Below are positions 21,846 to 33,736 of a stretch of DNA of 64,000 nt, piece after piece. Each line of letters starts with the position of its first letter. Position 1 is the stretch's first letter. Origin of the DNA: Eleusine coracana subsp. coracana (lineage: Eukaryota > Streptophyta > Magnoliopsida > Poales > Poaceae); the NCBI GenBank assembly GCA_032690845.1, contig CM064421.1:35392963-35456962 (forward strand), in the 5' to 3' direction. A program made the position numbers and the translations under genes. The notes under the pieces are model-generated. The model was not told the origin of the DNA. It ran no database searches and saw only the letters and a list, made by a program, of their open reading frames with translations.

Positions 21846-24800
21846 ATGCCGGCGGCGAGAAACGGGAGGCGGCAGCAGCCGGTGACGCTGCGGGACTTTC
21901 TGGAGTTTGGGTGCGAGTCCAGCAGCGACGGGTTCCGTTCCTACCCGCGCTGCTACCCCTGCGACGCCCTGGCCCTGCATAGTAGTAGTAATAATAAGGC
22001 AGCAGCAGCAGCAGCACCAGAAGCAATCGAGGAGGAGCTGAGGCGGAGCCCGTCGTGGTCACCGTCGGCGTTCCTGTTCCCCAACAAGAGCCAAGGGAGC
22101 GCGCTCGCCAGGATCTCCTCCACCCTCTCCCGGAGCTTCTCGCGCCGGATCACCACCTTCTCCTTCTCCTTCTGGAGTAGTAGGCGCCGTGAAGATGACG
22201 ACGATTACTTCGACGACGACCGGGACTCGTGCGCCTTCTTCCCCTCGCCGCTCGTCAGCAGCTGCTCTTCCTTCTCTTCTTCTTCCTCGTCGTCGGAGCT
22301 ACTCCAGGACATTGTCATCCAGGAGCCGCCCGTGTTCGACGAGACGTCGGCGTCGGCGACCTCATCATCGGAGATGCCGGGTGCCGCAGGGCACGGGCAC
22401 CAGGCCGAGGTGAGTTTTATTCTTCTGCTCGTTAATTACCAACCGTTTCCTTCCTGTGTATGTGTTCCTCCTTTGGCTCCTGCTGGCGCGTTTAATTAAT
22501 GCCGCTTCAATCATTGTGCGATTTGTTGGTTGGGCGTGTATAAATTGCGACTAGTTTATTGTTTGGTGATCCATCGCGATGCAGCCCATGCATTGCATTG
22601 CCGTGGGCCAAAAATCACGAGCGTGGTTTGCATTTTCATTCAGGCCAACTGATCGTCACGTTCCCAGGCTCCCAGCAGCAGCAGTAGTAATTCAAACGTC
22701 GTTCTCAGCATTCAAGTACTTTCTCTGTTCTTAAATTATTATTATTATTGACTATTTTAGTTAACTTTAATCATTCGTTTTATTCAAAAAATTTAAAGTA
22801 ATATCATATATGTTGTTAAAGTTCGTTTTATTATCCAAAGAAATTAAAACATAATTTAAAATTTTACACATTTAAAATAATATTTTAAATAAGACGAATT
22901 ATCAAAGTTAACTAAAAAAATCAACAACAACAATAATTTAAAAATAAAGAGAGTACTAGTAGTAATTCACACACATCGCTGCGGTACACAACCGTAGTGA
23001 TACCTAGCTTACGCTGTATGAGTAATATGCAAATTTCAAATCAAATAGTTTGTTTTCATCAGAATTAAATCCTATACTGTTTTTTTTTTAGACTCTGTTT
23101 GGTGGCCGCTAGGACCTCAACTCTCATTCTTGCATTTTCTGTGGAGCATCTTGGCAGCACTACTAATTAACATCCCACCTGTTGAAAGATCGTTCATTTA
23201 CAACAGGTCAACCATTTCTCCTCCACCAGTTCATTAATCCATTTAGTAGAAACGGGATATTATTATAGTGCTTACAGGCGATTCGCCGTCAGGGCGCAGT
23301 AGTGGGGGAACTCGACGGAGCACTAGTCCCATATGCGAACCGGTGGCCTGAGCGACGGTGATGGGACGGCTCTTGTTTCTTGCTGAACCCCAAAATATTC
23401 CCCTCCCATCGATGTGATGGAAAAGAACCCGTTTAGATTGTACTTCCCTGACCTGAGGCGCACGCGCATGATGCCTCGTCGTTAACCTGGTGATTGATTA
23501 ATCCTGGACTGAGACTGACAGACAGGCGGCGTCAACTTACAAGGAAGCGTGGTGTGTAACTTACAAGGAAGCGTGGTAAAAAAGTCACTAACCTTTCTTC
23601 ACTTTAGATGGACTAGAAAAAGCTACTTTCAGTTATGCTCACTCCATATGTGTGCTGAAGCTATACCACGGCATTACTGTGCATCATGAACTTCTCTGAG
23701 TTAAGGGTGCTCGCAGTACGTGCTCTGTCTCTCCTATAGGACTCTCTTGGTAGAGTGGACCAAACACAGGCCTGTGTGGGAACTGCCACTGGGAAGGCAG
23801 CCAGTAAGGACCAATAACAATACCAATAGGAGGTGGTCACGAATGGGGTCGCAAATTAACTGATCCCATCACGCTGTTCCAAAAGATTGTGCAAGTAGCC
23901 AGCGGCTAGGTGATATCTGTACTGCTTACTTCTTGGGATATGAAATGCTTGCTTGATAGCATCCTCTGATGGAGCACCGAGTAAATTCACAGAGCATTGG
24001 ATGCCACTACCTTGTCATGAACTCACCTTGCGTCTCTACTGATCTGCTCGTCCAGAAACGCCAAAGCCAGTATTGTCTATCCTCCAGGCATGACATGCAG
24101 TGCTCCTACGTCTGATCTGGATCGAAATTAATGGCCTTTGTCAGCAAGCTGTTTGCTAACAAAAGACCTACTACTACTACTGCTGTAGTACCAATGTTCA
24201 GTTACCACTCTGCGTTCTCTGTTCTTTTAGCTCATGGCATTGTCGCGAAGCTTCTGGCAACCAAAGACCGTTAAATGTTAGTACTACTACTGTGCATCTA
24301 CCGCGTACTCTGGTTTATGGATCAACACACCTGGTCTATCCCTGTGGTTTTACCTTTATTTTGCTAAATGCTGTGTTCGTTTCCTGGCCTCTAATTTTTA
24401 AATCCGTCCATCGAATATTGAAATATTAATTATAAGTACTAAATATAGATTACTGATAAAATCTAGTTCATAACTCATCCTCTAAATAGCAAGACGAATC
24501 TTTTAAGACGAATTATGTCATGATTAGATAATATGATGTTACAGTATACATCTTTTAATGATGTCTTAATTATGTTTAATAAATTTATCTCACAAATTAG
24601 CGCCCAACTATATAATTAGTTTTATATTTAACCCATGTATTTAGCATTCGAAGAATTGATATGACAACTCTAAAATTTATACTAAAGAAAGGGTACATTT
24701 AAGCTCGTTTGTGTGAGTTGTGGCTCGATCCAGTGTCTCAAAAGATGAACAGATTTGAAGTCCCCACTACTTTTCCATTAAGAGAAAAGCTAAGCACCAA

Positions 24801-26812
24801 AAGAGACAATGTACTGCTGTTGCATAGCAAACCGAGGTGACTAGTAGTAGCATGGGTTAATCACGGAGAGAGTGTTGTGTTGTGTTCCCCTTTTTGCATG
24901 GCCCGCCGTGTACCATATCTCACACTTTTGTGCCATCTCTGCATGCGTCGTTTGCCGTAACGAGATTTTGTACTTACGATTGCTAATAATGGTTAATGGA
25001 TGGGCGCATTATATTGCAGGCGCTGGATGCAGGAGGCGATGATCCGGCGGCGGTGGGGCGGCGCAAGTTGGAGACGATGGAGGACAAGCAACAGCTGAGC
25101 CCCGTGTCCGTTCTGGATTTCCCCTTGGATGACGACGACGGAGACGAAGAGGAACGAAGCGATGTCGGAACATGCTCTCCTTCCTGCTTCCACCACCACC
25201 ACAACTGCGCCGCTACCATCCAACAAAGTAAGATGCTGCTTCCTCCTGATCTTGGTTAATTCCGTGAGACTCAAATTCCGTTACTTCTATTCTACTGCAA
25301 TACTAGTAAGTAAATCGTAAATTAATAACCAGCTGCGAAGCCAATAATTGTACGTGGACACGTCGTCTAGTACAGAAACACACCATGCATGGCTGATGAT
25401 GTCGACGATGCCATGGATCGAATTCACTCTCGCTTGGTTCGTGTGCCACGCGAGGATCTGCTCATTTATGTCTTCCTTTGTTTTGCCCGGAGACACACGA
25501 TATGAGCATCACAGCCGCGTCAACTGTTGAGGCGCTCCTCTCTTTCCTTGTATTGCCGGGCCCGGCCGGTGGCGGTGGAGCACTCCGATACCGAAATAAA
25601 CAGTTTGATTTGAGAATCTCATCGGTAACTGGATCGCATCGCATGGTAAGAAGAGGCATAGAATAGCACGTACTACGGGCTCTCCTCTCGTCGTGCTGGC
25701 GGCTGACTCCTTCGTTAAAGAGACCTTTGTGGTGTTTGACTCTTGCCCCTCTCGATCTCCGTATAATCAATCGAACTGTCCACGGTCGACCACGCATTAA
25801 CATGCTACTAGAGTACTACACTCACACACAAGAACAACTGATGATCGGATCGATGGCACGTGATTGCGACGATTATATTCTGGCGTCACGTACTCGAACC
25901 TAGGTCAACTTCAACTAGGCGTAGGTAATTGCGATCCAGTATGCATCGCCTGTGTTAAACAAACAAACAAATTGCGGAGTCCGGAATAGTAGTATATATA
26001 TACTGGTAGTATTTAATTTGGATTTCATGCGTGGGATTGTGCGTGCAGGGAAGAAGCAGAAGTCGCAGCAGATGCTTCACAAGGCCCGACGGTTCGATGA
26101 CGACGGCCAGACGGCGGAGGAGGCAGTCGTCGTGGATCTTGAGGCGCGGTTCATCACAACAACCACGTCGTCGGATCTACCGAGCAATTCAACTGATGAC
26201 AGCGAAGCAGCAGACACGCCGTCGACGGCGTCACGCCACGAACATCACGATGATGAGGAACACCAGAGCATCGAGCAATCAGAAGAAGAAGAAGGCCAAC
26301 AAGATCATCATCATGGAACAGAGCCTGATGATGATGATCATGACGAGTACCCCCTGCTCGCGCGACTGCTCGATAATGACGATGATGACAAGAAGGCAGC
26401 TGTTGTTGCCGTCGACGAGATCACGGAGTGGCTGCTCCTCGACTTCTTCGCAGAGGGGATGGATCGTCTCCGTTCATCGGTGGTAATCGGTACAACGACA
26501 GCCTACAAGCTGCCGCTGCTGCACGATGATGATGTCAACAACAACAAGGCGATGACGGCGGCGCTGGACTGGCTGCGTGGGGCCGGGCCGCAATGGGGCA
26601 TCGGTGACGTCATGTTCTCCGGCGAGTCGGCGCTCAAGGACATGGAGCGCGGCCGGCGGTGGATGTGCGCGCGTGAAGAGGAGCAGGATGTCGGCGCGGA
26701 GGTGGAGGCCTTCGTCATCGACTTTTTAGTGGACGAGCTGGTGACCGAGTTAATTGGTGGCGGCGCCGCGACGGTTGATCATCATGGAACTATAGGAACT
26801 GTATCATCGTGA
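21846..26812 (+). CDS. Uncharacterised acidic/Ser-rich plant protein with DUF4378-like C-terminus
   Basis: Three exons, 21846-22409, 25020-25227 and 26049-26812, join in phase to 1536 nt (511 aa). The N-terminus has a VTLRDFLEFG motif, then a Ser/Arg segment (SRSFSRRITTFSFSFWSSRR) and a poly-Ser tract. The middle is an Asp/Glu/His-rich, probably disordered region. The last 70 residues, with RGRRWMCAREEEQDVGAEVE then IDFLVDELVTELI, look like the conserved end of DUF4378 proteins (TON1-recruiting-motif/LONGIFOLIA group), many of which act at the cortical cytoskeleton. That link is an inference; the protein may be an unrelated grass protein. Intron 1 is 2.6 kb and holds two MITE-type elements. 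Confidence 0.8.
22719..22953. mobile_element. Stowaway MITE in intron 1 of the DUF4378-like gene
   Basis: A 235-bp AT-rich unit with terminal inverted repeats: left CTTTCTCTGTTCTTAAATTA, right (reverse strand) CTCTCTTTATTTTTAAATTA. It is flanked by TA at 22717-22718 and 22954-22955. It is non-coding and mobilised only by mariner-type transposases elsewhere in the genome. Confidence 0.85.
24390..24700. repeat. Degenerate MITE-like repeat
   Basis: The segment with GACGAATCTTTTAAGACGAA, TCATGATTAGATAATATGAT and later TTTAATAAATTTATCTCACA has the wording of a very common grass MITE family (GACGAATC, ATGATTAGA, AATAAATTCGTCTCG). The copy is diverged and its ends are not clear. It lies about 320 bp upstream of exon 2. 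Confidence 0.5.
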
Positions 26813-27527
26813 ACGTTAACTTGAGTGTTGACATGAAACGTGATGACAAAGGTTTAATTTTCGTTGGAGAGGGAGGTCCAATCGCGCGTGGACGACAAAA
26901 AGAGCATGTACATGTAAGGGCAAGTTTTTTTTGTTTTGTTTTGTTTTTTCCTTGTCGTGAGGGAGGTCCAATCGTGCCTTGGATTTTATGATGATACTTC
27001 CCTATGTGAATTCGTAGCTACGTTCCCTTGCAAAAAAAAAAAAAAAAGGAATTTGTAGCTTTGTTTTAACACGCGATGAGCCGATCAACAAACCTGGAGT
27101 ACGTGTGGAGGTGAGGAGAGTGGAGAATCTGTCACATCACAAATGAGGACATTTCAACATGCTAAATCAGTTATAAAAAAAAATTACTAAATTCATGGGC
27201 CGTACCAGCACCACTTCTGGGCCTTGTTAATAAATTAGACTTTACGGGCTCTTTCTCGGCTGTGCCCCCCTTTCGGTTCGTACACGCGGCCCAATACCGA
27301 CAAAAACAGGCCCAGTCCAGTAAGATAGCTGTGTCCCACAGTCAGCGGCGGTCCAGGATAACCGCCTCGCGGTAGCGCAGATCGATCACACCCGGGCGGG
27401 GGCGGGCCGGGATAGCGCGCCGGAGTCGAGCGCCGGAGGGAGAAGCGCGCCGCCGCGACGATCGTCTGCTTCTGCCGCATCGACCTGCCGCTACCGCCGG
27501 CGCGACGACCTTCTCTGCTACATCGAC
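26813..27527. other. Spacer with 3' UTR and promoter
   Basis: GAGGGAGGTCCAATCG occurs twice (about 26870 and 26959), a short direct repeat. A poly-A run lies at 27033-27047. The GC-rich part from about 27340 is the likely promoter and leader of the next gene. Confidence 0.45.
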
Positions 27528-29362
27528 ATGTTCCGCCGAGCAGTCGTCCGTACTCTTAGCGCGACCTCATCCCCATGGCCGCAGCGAGTGTTAGCACTCC
27601 CATCTTCTGCGCCGACCACCGCCTCAGGTGCAGTTTCGACTAGTTCTTCCACGGCTCCATCGTCTTCTACATCGCCATCGCCAGGTCTTCGCTCATTCTC
27701 GCGCTGCACGCGGGTTGGTTCACTTGGGGAGTCAATCACAGACAAGATCCGTATCTATACATCCTCCCAAAACGCGTGGTCTGCTTTATATACGCGTTTC
27801 CTCCTCGCTGATATATCGTCACGGCGCCCAGGTCACCCGGATGACTTCCCACAACCAAGCATCATTTCTGAAGAAAAGCGTGAGGTTATATTCCAGTGCG
27901 TCGTCAGATGCGATTCCTGTGATGTGAGTCCCTTTTTAATTATCTTGTGACTGTGGTTGTTGTTTCGAAATTGCTGATTATCTCTCCCGTTGTCAAATCA
28001 TTGAAACAAGAAACCTGAATTTTTGTTTGTCAAATGTTAACATGTTGCCTGTGAAAATTCACCTGATGCCCATAGTGTCAAATTTTTATCGTTATCGTTG
28101 TGATCTGCTGATATTTGCAGATGCACATTCTCGTTTACTACCTGTCTCAAGTCTTGAAGCTAGTACAGTTTTCATAAGCGTTAAATATACTTTTGCAGCC
28201 TCTAATAACTACTAGGGCAGACAGCATACTGTGTGTTGCTTGATTCAGTTACCTGTTCATGTTCTTTTTTTGAGGTCGTTACCTGCTCTTATGGTTGATG
28301 CGAAATTGAGTTTCAGAATGTATGAAAGAGACCCCTTCAGTTGCTTGATTCAGTTACCTGTACATGTTTTTTTTTACGGTCGTTACCTGCTCTTATGATT
28401 GATCTGAAATTGACTTTCAGAATGTATGAAAGAGACCGCTTCGCATCAGCATCTCCTGAGCCATATACTGATGCAGTTAACTATGCTTCAAGAGTTCCTC
28501 TGTTCTGGCTGATTCCAGGTGACATGAATCTGATAGGAGAGCGTAAGCCGGCAATAGAGGTCCAGCTGTTATTCAGGAAGAAGGGGCAAGTGTTATGCCA
28601 GTCTCTAATTGAGGACATAGATCGTCTCCACTTCATGGGCTACACATTGTGCAGGCCGCTGACACTCCACTTACTGTCAGTGCTCATGGCAGACTGGAAC
28701 TGAAGAATGGTGTCTGGATCAGAAAAGGAAACGAGCCATACTTCTGCAACCTAGACTGGTCAGGTACCTCTGCTGTATTGAAGTATCTACTTCATCTCTC
28801 AGTGAGCAGCACATCAAGGGGAGGATCTTATAAGCTACCACTGGATTTCATTCATTGCACACACCTTATGGAGAACCCGAACCTGCCAAAAGGGTACATA
28901 TTGGTCAATCATCCCTGTTTCTTTCCACAACACGAATTTTTTCATGCACTATTAGAAGCACATGATTATTTGGTGGGAGAACTCAGAGCCACGGTATCAC
29001 GCCCAATCTTGGATACTTTGCCTCATGTCGGAGCGTGGCCCCGTATACTTGAAGGCAACTGGTTATTGGGAATGTGGTTTGAAGAGGATCAGAAGAATCC
29101 TGATGGGTCATTTAAGGATGTGTCTGGCATGAAGTTCATGAAAAGTCAGAGGGTGTTATGCTGCCACACAAGTGATCACCTAGATCGAGCTATTTACTCT
29201 AGAGACCAGCTGATCTACCTTCTCCGTGCCAAGACTCCGCTGGTGCTTCCAGTTGTGTATTACAAGATACTCTGCATGTTGGGCGTCAATGAACTTATGA
29301 AGGTGATCGCACCTCACCGGTATATCTCATTCAGTGAGTCTGACGGGAACTGCTCCACCTAG
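27528..29362 (+). CDS. Unrecognised gene, proposed three exons, about 404 aa
   Basis: Best in-phase model: 27528-27895 (donor GTGCGT), 28421-28518 (acceptor TTTCAG) and 28614-29362, totalling 1215 nt. The N-terminus MFRRAVVRTLSATSS is basic and Ser/Ala-rich, as in organelle presequences. Exon 2 gives MYERDRFASASPEPYTDAVN. The last exon has PYFCNLDWSG, FPQHEFFHALLEAHDYLVGE and HRYISFSESDGN. I recognise no domain. The second intron (95 nt) is open in the upstream frame, so a one-base frameshift in a longer exon is an alternative; either way the frame must change between 28518 and 28622. The donor at 27895 is chosen because the better-looking GTGAGT at 27924 breaks the frame. Confidence 0.5.
28235..28443 (+). 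repeat. 105-bp tandem duplication covering an intron end and exon start
   Basis: Unit 1 (28235-28339) and unit 2 (28340-28443) share TTGCTTGATTCAGTTACCTG, CGTTACCTGCTCTTATG, the acceptor TTTCAG and the following exon start AATGTATGAAAGAGACC. As a result two equivalent splice acceptors exist, after 28315 and after 28420. Use of the first would insert 105 nt. Confidence 0.9.
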
Positions 29363-30257
29363 AGAGGACACCGCCAACGAGATACACCAAAGAGGCGAAC
29401 TTACTAGTATATATCTGTAAATCTGCAGTTGCTGCATCGGGGGAAATGTGGATTGTGCTTTACATACGGTTGTTCTCTTTGCGTGAATGACTAAAGAGTG
29501 GGCCTTGTAAGTACTAATGTTGTTGTTTCACCTTTGTGTATTCCTGGGAAGAGCATTGAATTTGGATGAATGAAGTTTAACTAATGTTTCGATGAATGCG
29601 TGTTCATTGGTTCTGGAAAAGTTCTTCTGTTTCTGCTTAAATTTTACTCTAGATTCGATTGATGGAAAACAACATCAGAGGAAGGCGGCCGTGATCTTGA
29701 ACATCAGTTTCTATATAAGTTGGCTTGCTTTCCGTAACGCAAGTATAATCACCTCGAAATTCTTTATCTGTAATAATGACGTGTCGAACAAAAGATAAGT
29801 GAGGTCCGGTCGGTTGGACTCTATATTCGTAATAAAGCAGGGCAAAAGCATTTTCTCTAAAAAAAATGTGTCCAATAAAGGCATAGTTTGGCAAAGCATG
29901 CCGAACTAAAAGCTTATACTATCTCCGATTAACACATATATATTATTTCTGAGGTTGGACAATGAAAGAAAACCTAGAGATTTTTTTTTTCAAAACACAA
30001 AAGCTCATTTGAGTGAATCCGTCGTCCATAAACTATAGGGGAGATGTATAGTGCCCCCCCCCCCCAAAAAAAAAAAAGAATGACAAGAGGATTAAAACAG
30101 GCGACTAAAACGTCTAAGGAAAGCGTTGTTGAGGAAGGTGTAGCGTTCGGATCGGTGTGCGCGCATGCGGAGGCCACCACAAGACCTGCTGCCATCCTCG
30201 TTGCCGATCAGCTCCAAGCCTGTGAGTTGCTGGCACAAGAGGGGCAGAGGAACTGGA
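29363..30257. other. 3' flank, no gene seen
   Basis: It begins with the probable 3' UTR of the preceding gene. A run of C then A (30053-30077) and unassigned sequence follow up to the copia LTR array. The gypsy LTR half expected here if copia B had simply inserted into that LTR is not present. Confidence 0.5.
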
Positions 30258-30807
30258 ATCCGATAGACTTGTCCGATGGATCGGACAAGTCTTGTCCATC
30301 GGACAAGTTCGATGAAAATAGGGTGGCAGGGGAACTATACTCCGATAAAAGTGTCCGATGCGTCGGACTTTCCTCTGGTCATCGGACAAGTTCGATGACC
30401 GTCGAACATGTCCGACGTCTTAGAGTGGCAGAGGTACTGGAGTCCGATGGACTTGTGCGATGGGTCGGACAAGTCCGATGATTTTGCCTTGAAAATTTTG
30501 GTATGGCCTGGAAAGGAGAATTTTGCACTTAGTTCACCCTCGCTTCACACTTTTGTGTCCCTCTTAATAGTACGACTTTTCATATACTCAAGATTTAAAA
30601 TAAAATACTATGAACTTCATCTTGAGCATATTTTGAATTTTGTATTGAAGCACTTTGCCATCTTCTTTTCTCCCTTTTTGTTTCTATGCATTTAATCACC
30701 AAACTTTGTACCATAATCTACACATATGCTCATTAAAAAATTAGTCCATTCTTAATTGTATTGACGCCAATCACCAAAATAAAATTAGGGGCCTAGATAC
30801 ACCTTTA
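30258..30807 (-). repeat. 3' LTR of copia element B (left end indistinct)
   Basis: It starts (minus strand) at 30807 directly after the polypurine tract, with TAAAGGTGTATCTAGGCCCC. The AT-rich part (30500-30807) matches 1774-2080 and 36682-36986. The part at 30261-30485 is the TCGGAC-palindrome array and matches 1551-1755. The LTR end near 30258 is not confirmed. Confidence 0.75.
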
Positions 30808-30821
30808 ATCTCCCCCTTTTT
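30808..30821 (-). other. Polypurine tract of copia element B
   Basis: The minus strand reads AAAAAGGGGGAGAT immediately before the LTR start. This is the plus-strand priming site of reverse transcription and fixes the LTR boundary and element orientation. Confidence 0.85.
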
Positions 30822-31285
30822 GGTGATTGATGATGATACAACTAATTTTCATGAAAGTATGCAATAAAGGTTCAGATTGTGATGAGGAGCTCCCCTAAAT
30901 GTGTGCATGAGTGAGAGGATATAAGATAATAGCAAGTGCACATATTTAAAAAAAATGTGAGAGCTCCCCCTAAAACTATACATACATGTTAATTTGCACC
31001 AATTGATCACACATGATAGATGAAATGCAAATAACAAGATAATCAACGAAGTACCAATACAATAAGCAAATAAAGTATACAAACCAACCACATAGCTAGT
31101 AAAATAGAGTTTTACAAACCAAATAGTACCATAAATAGTTCAACTCCAAACTCGCTCACAACTCACAAACTAAGATGATAAAAAAAACTAAGATAACTAC
31201 ACTTCTCCCCCTTTGGCATCAAGACACCCAAAAAGGAGAAAAGTGCGGGTAGAAGGTGGTGAGAGCTCTAGTCGTCGGAGAACTC

Positions 31286-32842
31286 TTAGTCTTCATCATC
31301 ATCATCGCCTTCTTCCTCTTCTTCCTCATCCATGGCCGGTTCCTTCCTTTTACGCTGGCGAGAAGCATAGGCAGCTTGATCTTCACCACCCTCACCGTTG
31401 TCATCCTCAAAGCGAATGTGTTGAGCACTCAAACCTGCGCCAGAGGAGAAAGGATGAGGAGTCGGATGGTACCCAAAATAGTTCATCTACTCGACGGTGA
31501 AGGTGGGGTCATCATGAGTAGGAGGAGGTGAGCCTTCAGCTGGGGACGGTGGAGGAGTCTCAATGCCAAAGTGGTCATAGAGACCCTTTTGATTCCTCTC
31601 AATGACGTCAAGCCTCTGATTAATGCTCCTACACATGCTCATAAGGGATTTGAACATCTTCATAATCCCGCTTCTCTTGCTGCGAGTAGGCGGAGGCACA
31701 TGAGAGGATCCAGTGCACCGAGAGGCAGCCCGAGGTGGCTGAGGTGGTGCAGCTGAAGATGGAGGCTGAGCTGCTCTAAAGAACTGTCCAGAGGTGGTGT
31801 CGGGAGTTCAGTTAGAAGGAATCTAAGGTTTGAGGCTGAGATGCTTCATATCCTTGTTGAAGGTTAAACCCGACACCTTCTCAATCATGAACATGATGTG
31901 AGGAGCGTATCCACAGCCACGCTTGGGAGAGATAGAGATGTCCCACATTTCCTGATAGACATAGTTAAATACATCAAATTTTCTGTTCCCATGAATCCAG
32001 TGCATAATATCCCTCTGAAAGGCAGGAATACGGTCAGAATTGTCTCCCCTTGGAACTAAGGTACTCCTGCAGATCCGAAACAAGACTGAGAAGAAAGGTT
32101 TCAACCCACTGGAATTGGGAGGAAAGCAGTTATCCGGGTCCACATACATATACCTCATGTCCTCAGCATCCATATGATTTCCCTTGTGAACCTTGTGCCT
32201 TTCCTTTCATGTGTTCTTAAGTCCAATGATACCAGCAAACTGGTTCTGGGAGCAGGTATACTTGGTGCCATTCGTCATCCAGGACATGGTTTTGGCATCT
32301 TCATCAAAATAGATAGTTGAGTAAAACTGATCTATGATTTCCCTATTCTAGGAGTACTAGAAAGTCAGGAAGGTCTTGAGACCATGATGCTCACAGGCAG
32401 CCAGCACTTGATCGAGTAATGGATGCTTTCTTGTCTTCATGTGATCCCAATCAAGCCACTTCATCTCAACTACTGCATTCTTCATGCGTAGATAGGTGGA
32501 ACGGTATCAATCCGCATGAAAATGTGCATGAAAGCGGAAATCAAAAGCTTCTTTCTCATCAGCATAGAAGTTGGTTAACCTTGCCGTCGAGCAGGTCTCA
32601 ATGGAGGCATGAAAGTAGTTCACAATATCACGGTCAGAGTTCTCCATTTCTGCTAGAGGATGCATGACACTGTCAAGCTCATTTGTCTCTTCCAGCTCCT
32701 CTCTATCATCTGGAGCTTTCAGTTTGGTGCGGCGGATCCGCCCAGCAGTGGCCTTCCTCCTCTTTGGGGGTTGGTTCTGACCTTCGTCTTCGCTGGTCTT
32801 GGTCCTCTTCTCCCTCAAGGGGGATGCTTCCACGTCAGACAT
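31286..32842 (-). pseudogene. Extra ORF between pol and 3' LTR of copia B (plant-transposon-protein-like), with internal stops
   Basis: It begins with ATG at 32842 (MSDVEASPLREKRTK), a Lys/Arg-rich stretch, and continues at 32173-31823 (MYVDPDNCFPPNSSGLKPFF, and GCGYAPHIMFMIEKVSG). A coiled-coil-like segment follows (SINQRLDVIERNQKG near 31650), and it ends at 31286 in an EEEEEE/DDDD acidic tail. Stops at 32507 and 31487 and frame changes interrupt it. SIRE-type elements are known to carry an additional, sometimes env-like ORF at this place. The centre rather resembles the 'putative plant transposon protein' domain. No signal peptide or membrane segment is visible, which argues against an envelope role. 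Confidence 0.6.
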
Positions 32843-32939
32843 GCTGAGAAAATGTGGCGAGCAACAAGTTAGGAGGGAGTCAAAAAGAGGAATAGGGGTG
32901 AGGGGAATCAATGAAGAGTTTAGGTTTTTGAAGAATTTG

Positions 32940-33480
32940 CAGGTCATCGGACATGTCCGATAATCATCGGGCAAGTCCGATGCGTCGGACTTGTGTGATG
33001 GTCGTCGGACTTGTCCGATGACACGCAGTTTTTCCAAAAACCTAGATCCTTCACAAATCCACCTACCACAACTATCCAAACTTTTTCTACTCCACTAACA
33101 ATTAACTAGAGACTACTTCCATGGATCAAATATGCAAGGGAACAAGATTTGACACTAGTATAGATCGATAACCCTAACCCTAAGAGAGAGAGAGAGAGAG
33201 GAGAAAAGGGTTAAACCTTGCAAAAACGATGGGGGATCGGACTTCTCCGATGGAGGAGGACCTCTTGACCTCCAAACTTGCTCCAATGGATGGTGGGAGA
33301 GGGAGATCGCCTTGGTGCCGCCAATGGGGGTGTTCTTGAGGAGAGAGAACGTGAGGAAGATGAATGAGAAAGGGTTGACCGAAGGGGTAAGTCGGGCTGG
33401 GTTAAAAGGGTCGAAACCTAGACCGTCGGACTTGTCCGACGCCGTCGGACATGTCCGATGGCTGTCGGACTTTCCCGACG
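32940..33480 (-). repeat. Spacer with scattered TCGGAC palindromes and a GA microsatellite
   Basis: Copies of TCGGACATGTCCGA and relatives cluster at 32945-33022 and 33424-33480, outside the LTR. A (GA)n run lies at 33183-33200. The stretch separates the RNase H end (33737) from the extra ORF start (32842) and may be the leader of that ORF. Confidence 0.6.
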
Positions 33481-33736
33481 CCAGAATGACCAGAGAGATT
33501 AGAGACCAGCCAGGAAAGAATAGAGGATTTTTATTTTCTTTAAAATAGTTTAATAGAAATTCTTGACATCTTATGATCAGCCAACAATCAACAAAACATA
33601 ACAATGGCCATATTTTTGTCAAGATTCGATCTAGTGATCAAAAGCCAGCTTCAATAACACAAATAATGGGTTTTTGACATAAAACAATAATTTTTTTGTA
33701 ATAATAAAACAATCACCATTCAGATGTGCACATTCT

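Noticed and set aside
33170..33185. CCCTAACCCTAA telomere-like motif
   Set aside because: Only about two units, inside copia element B; not an interstitial telomere array.
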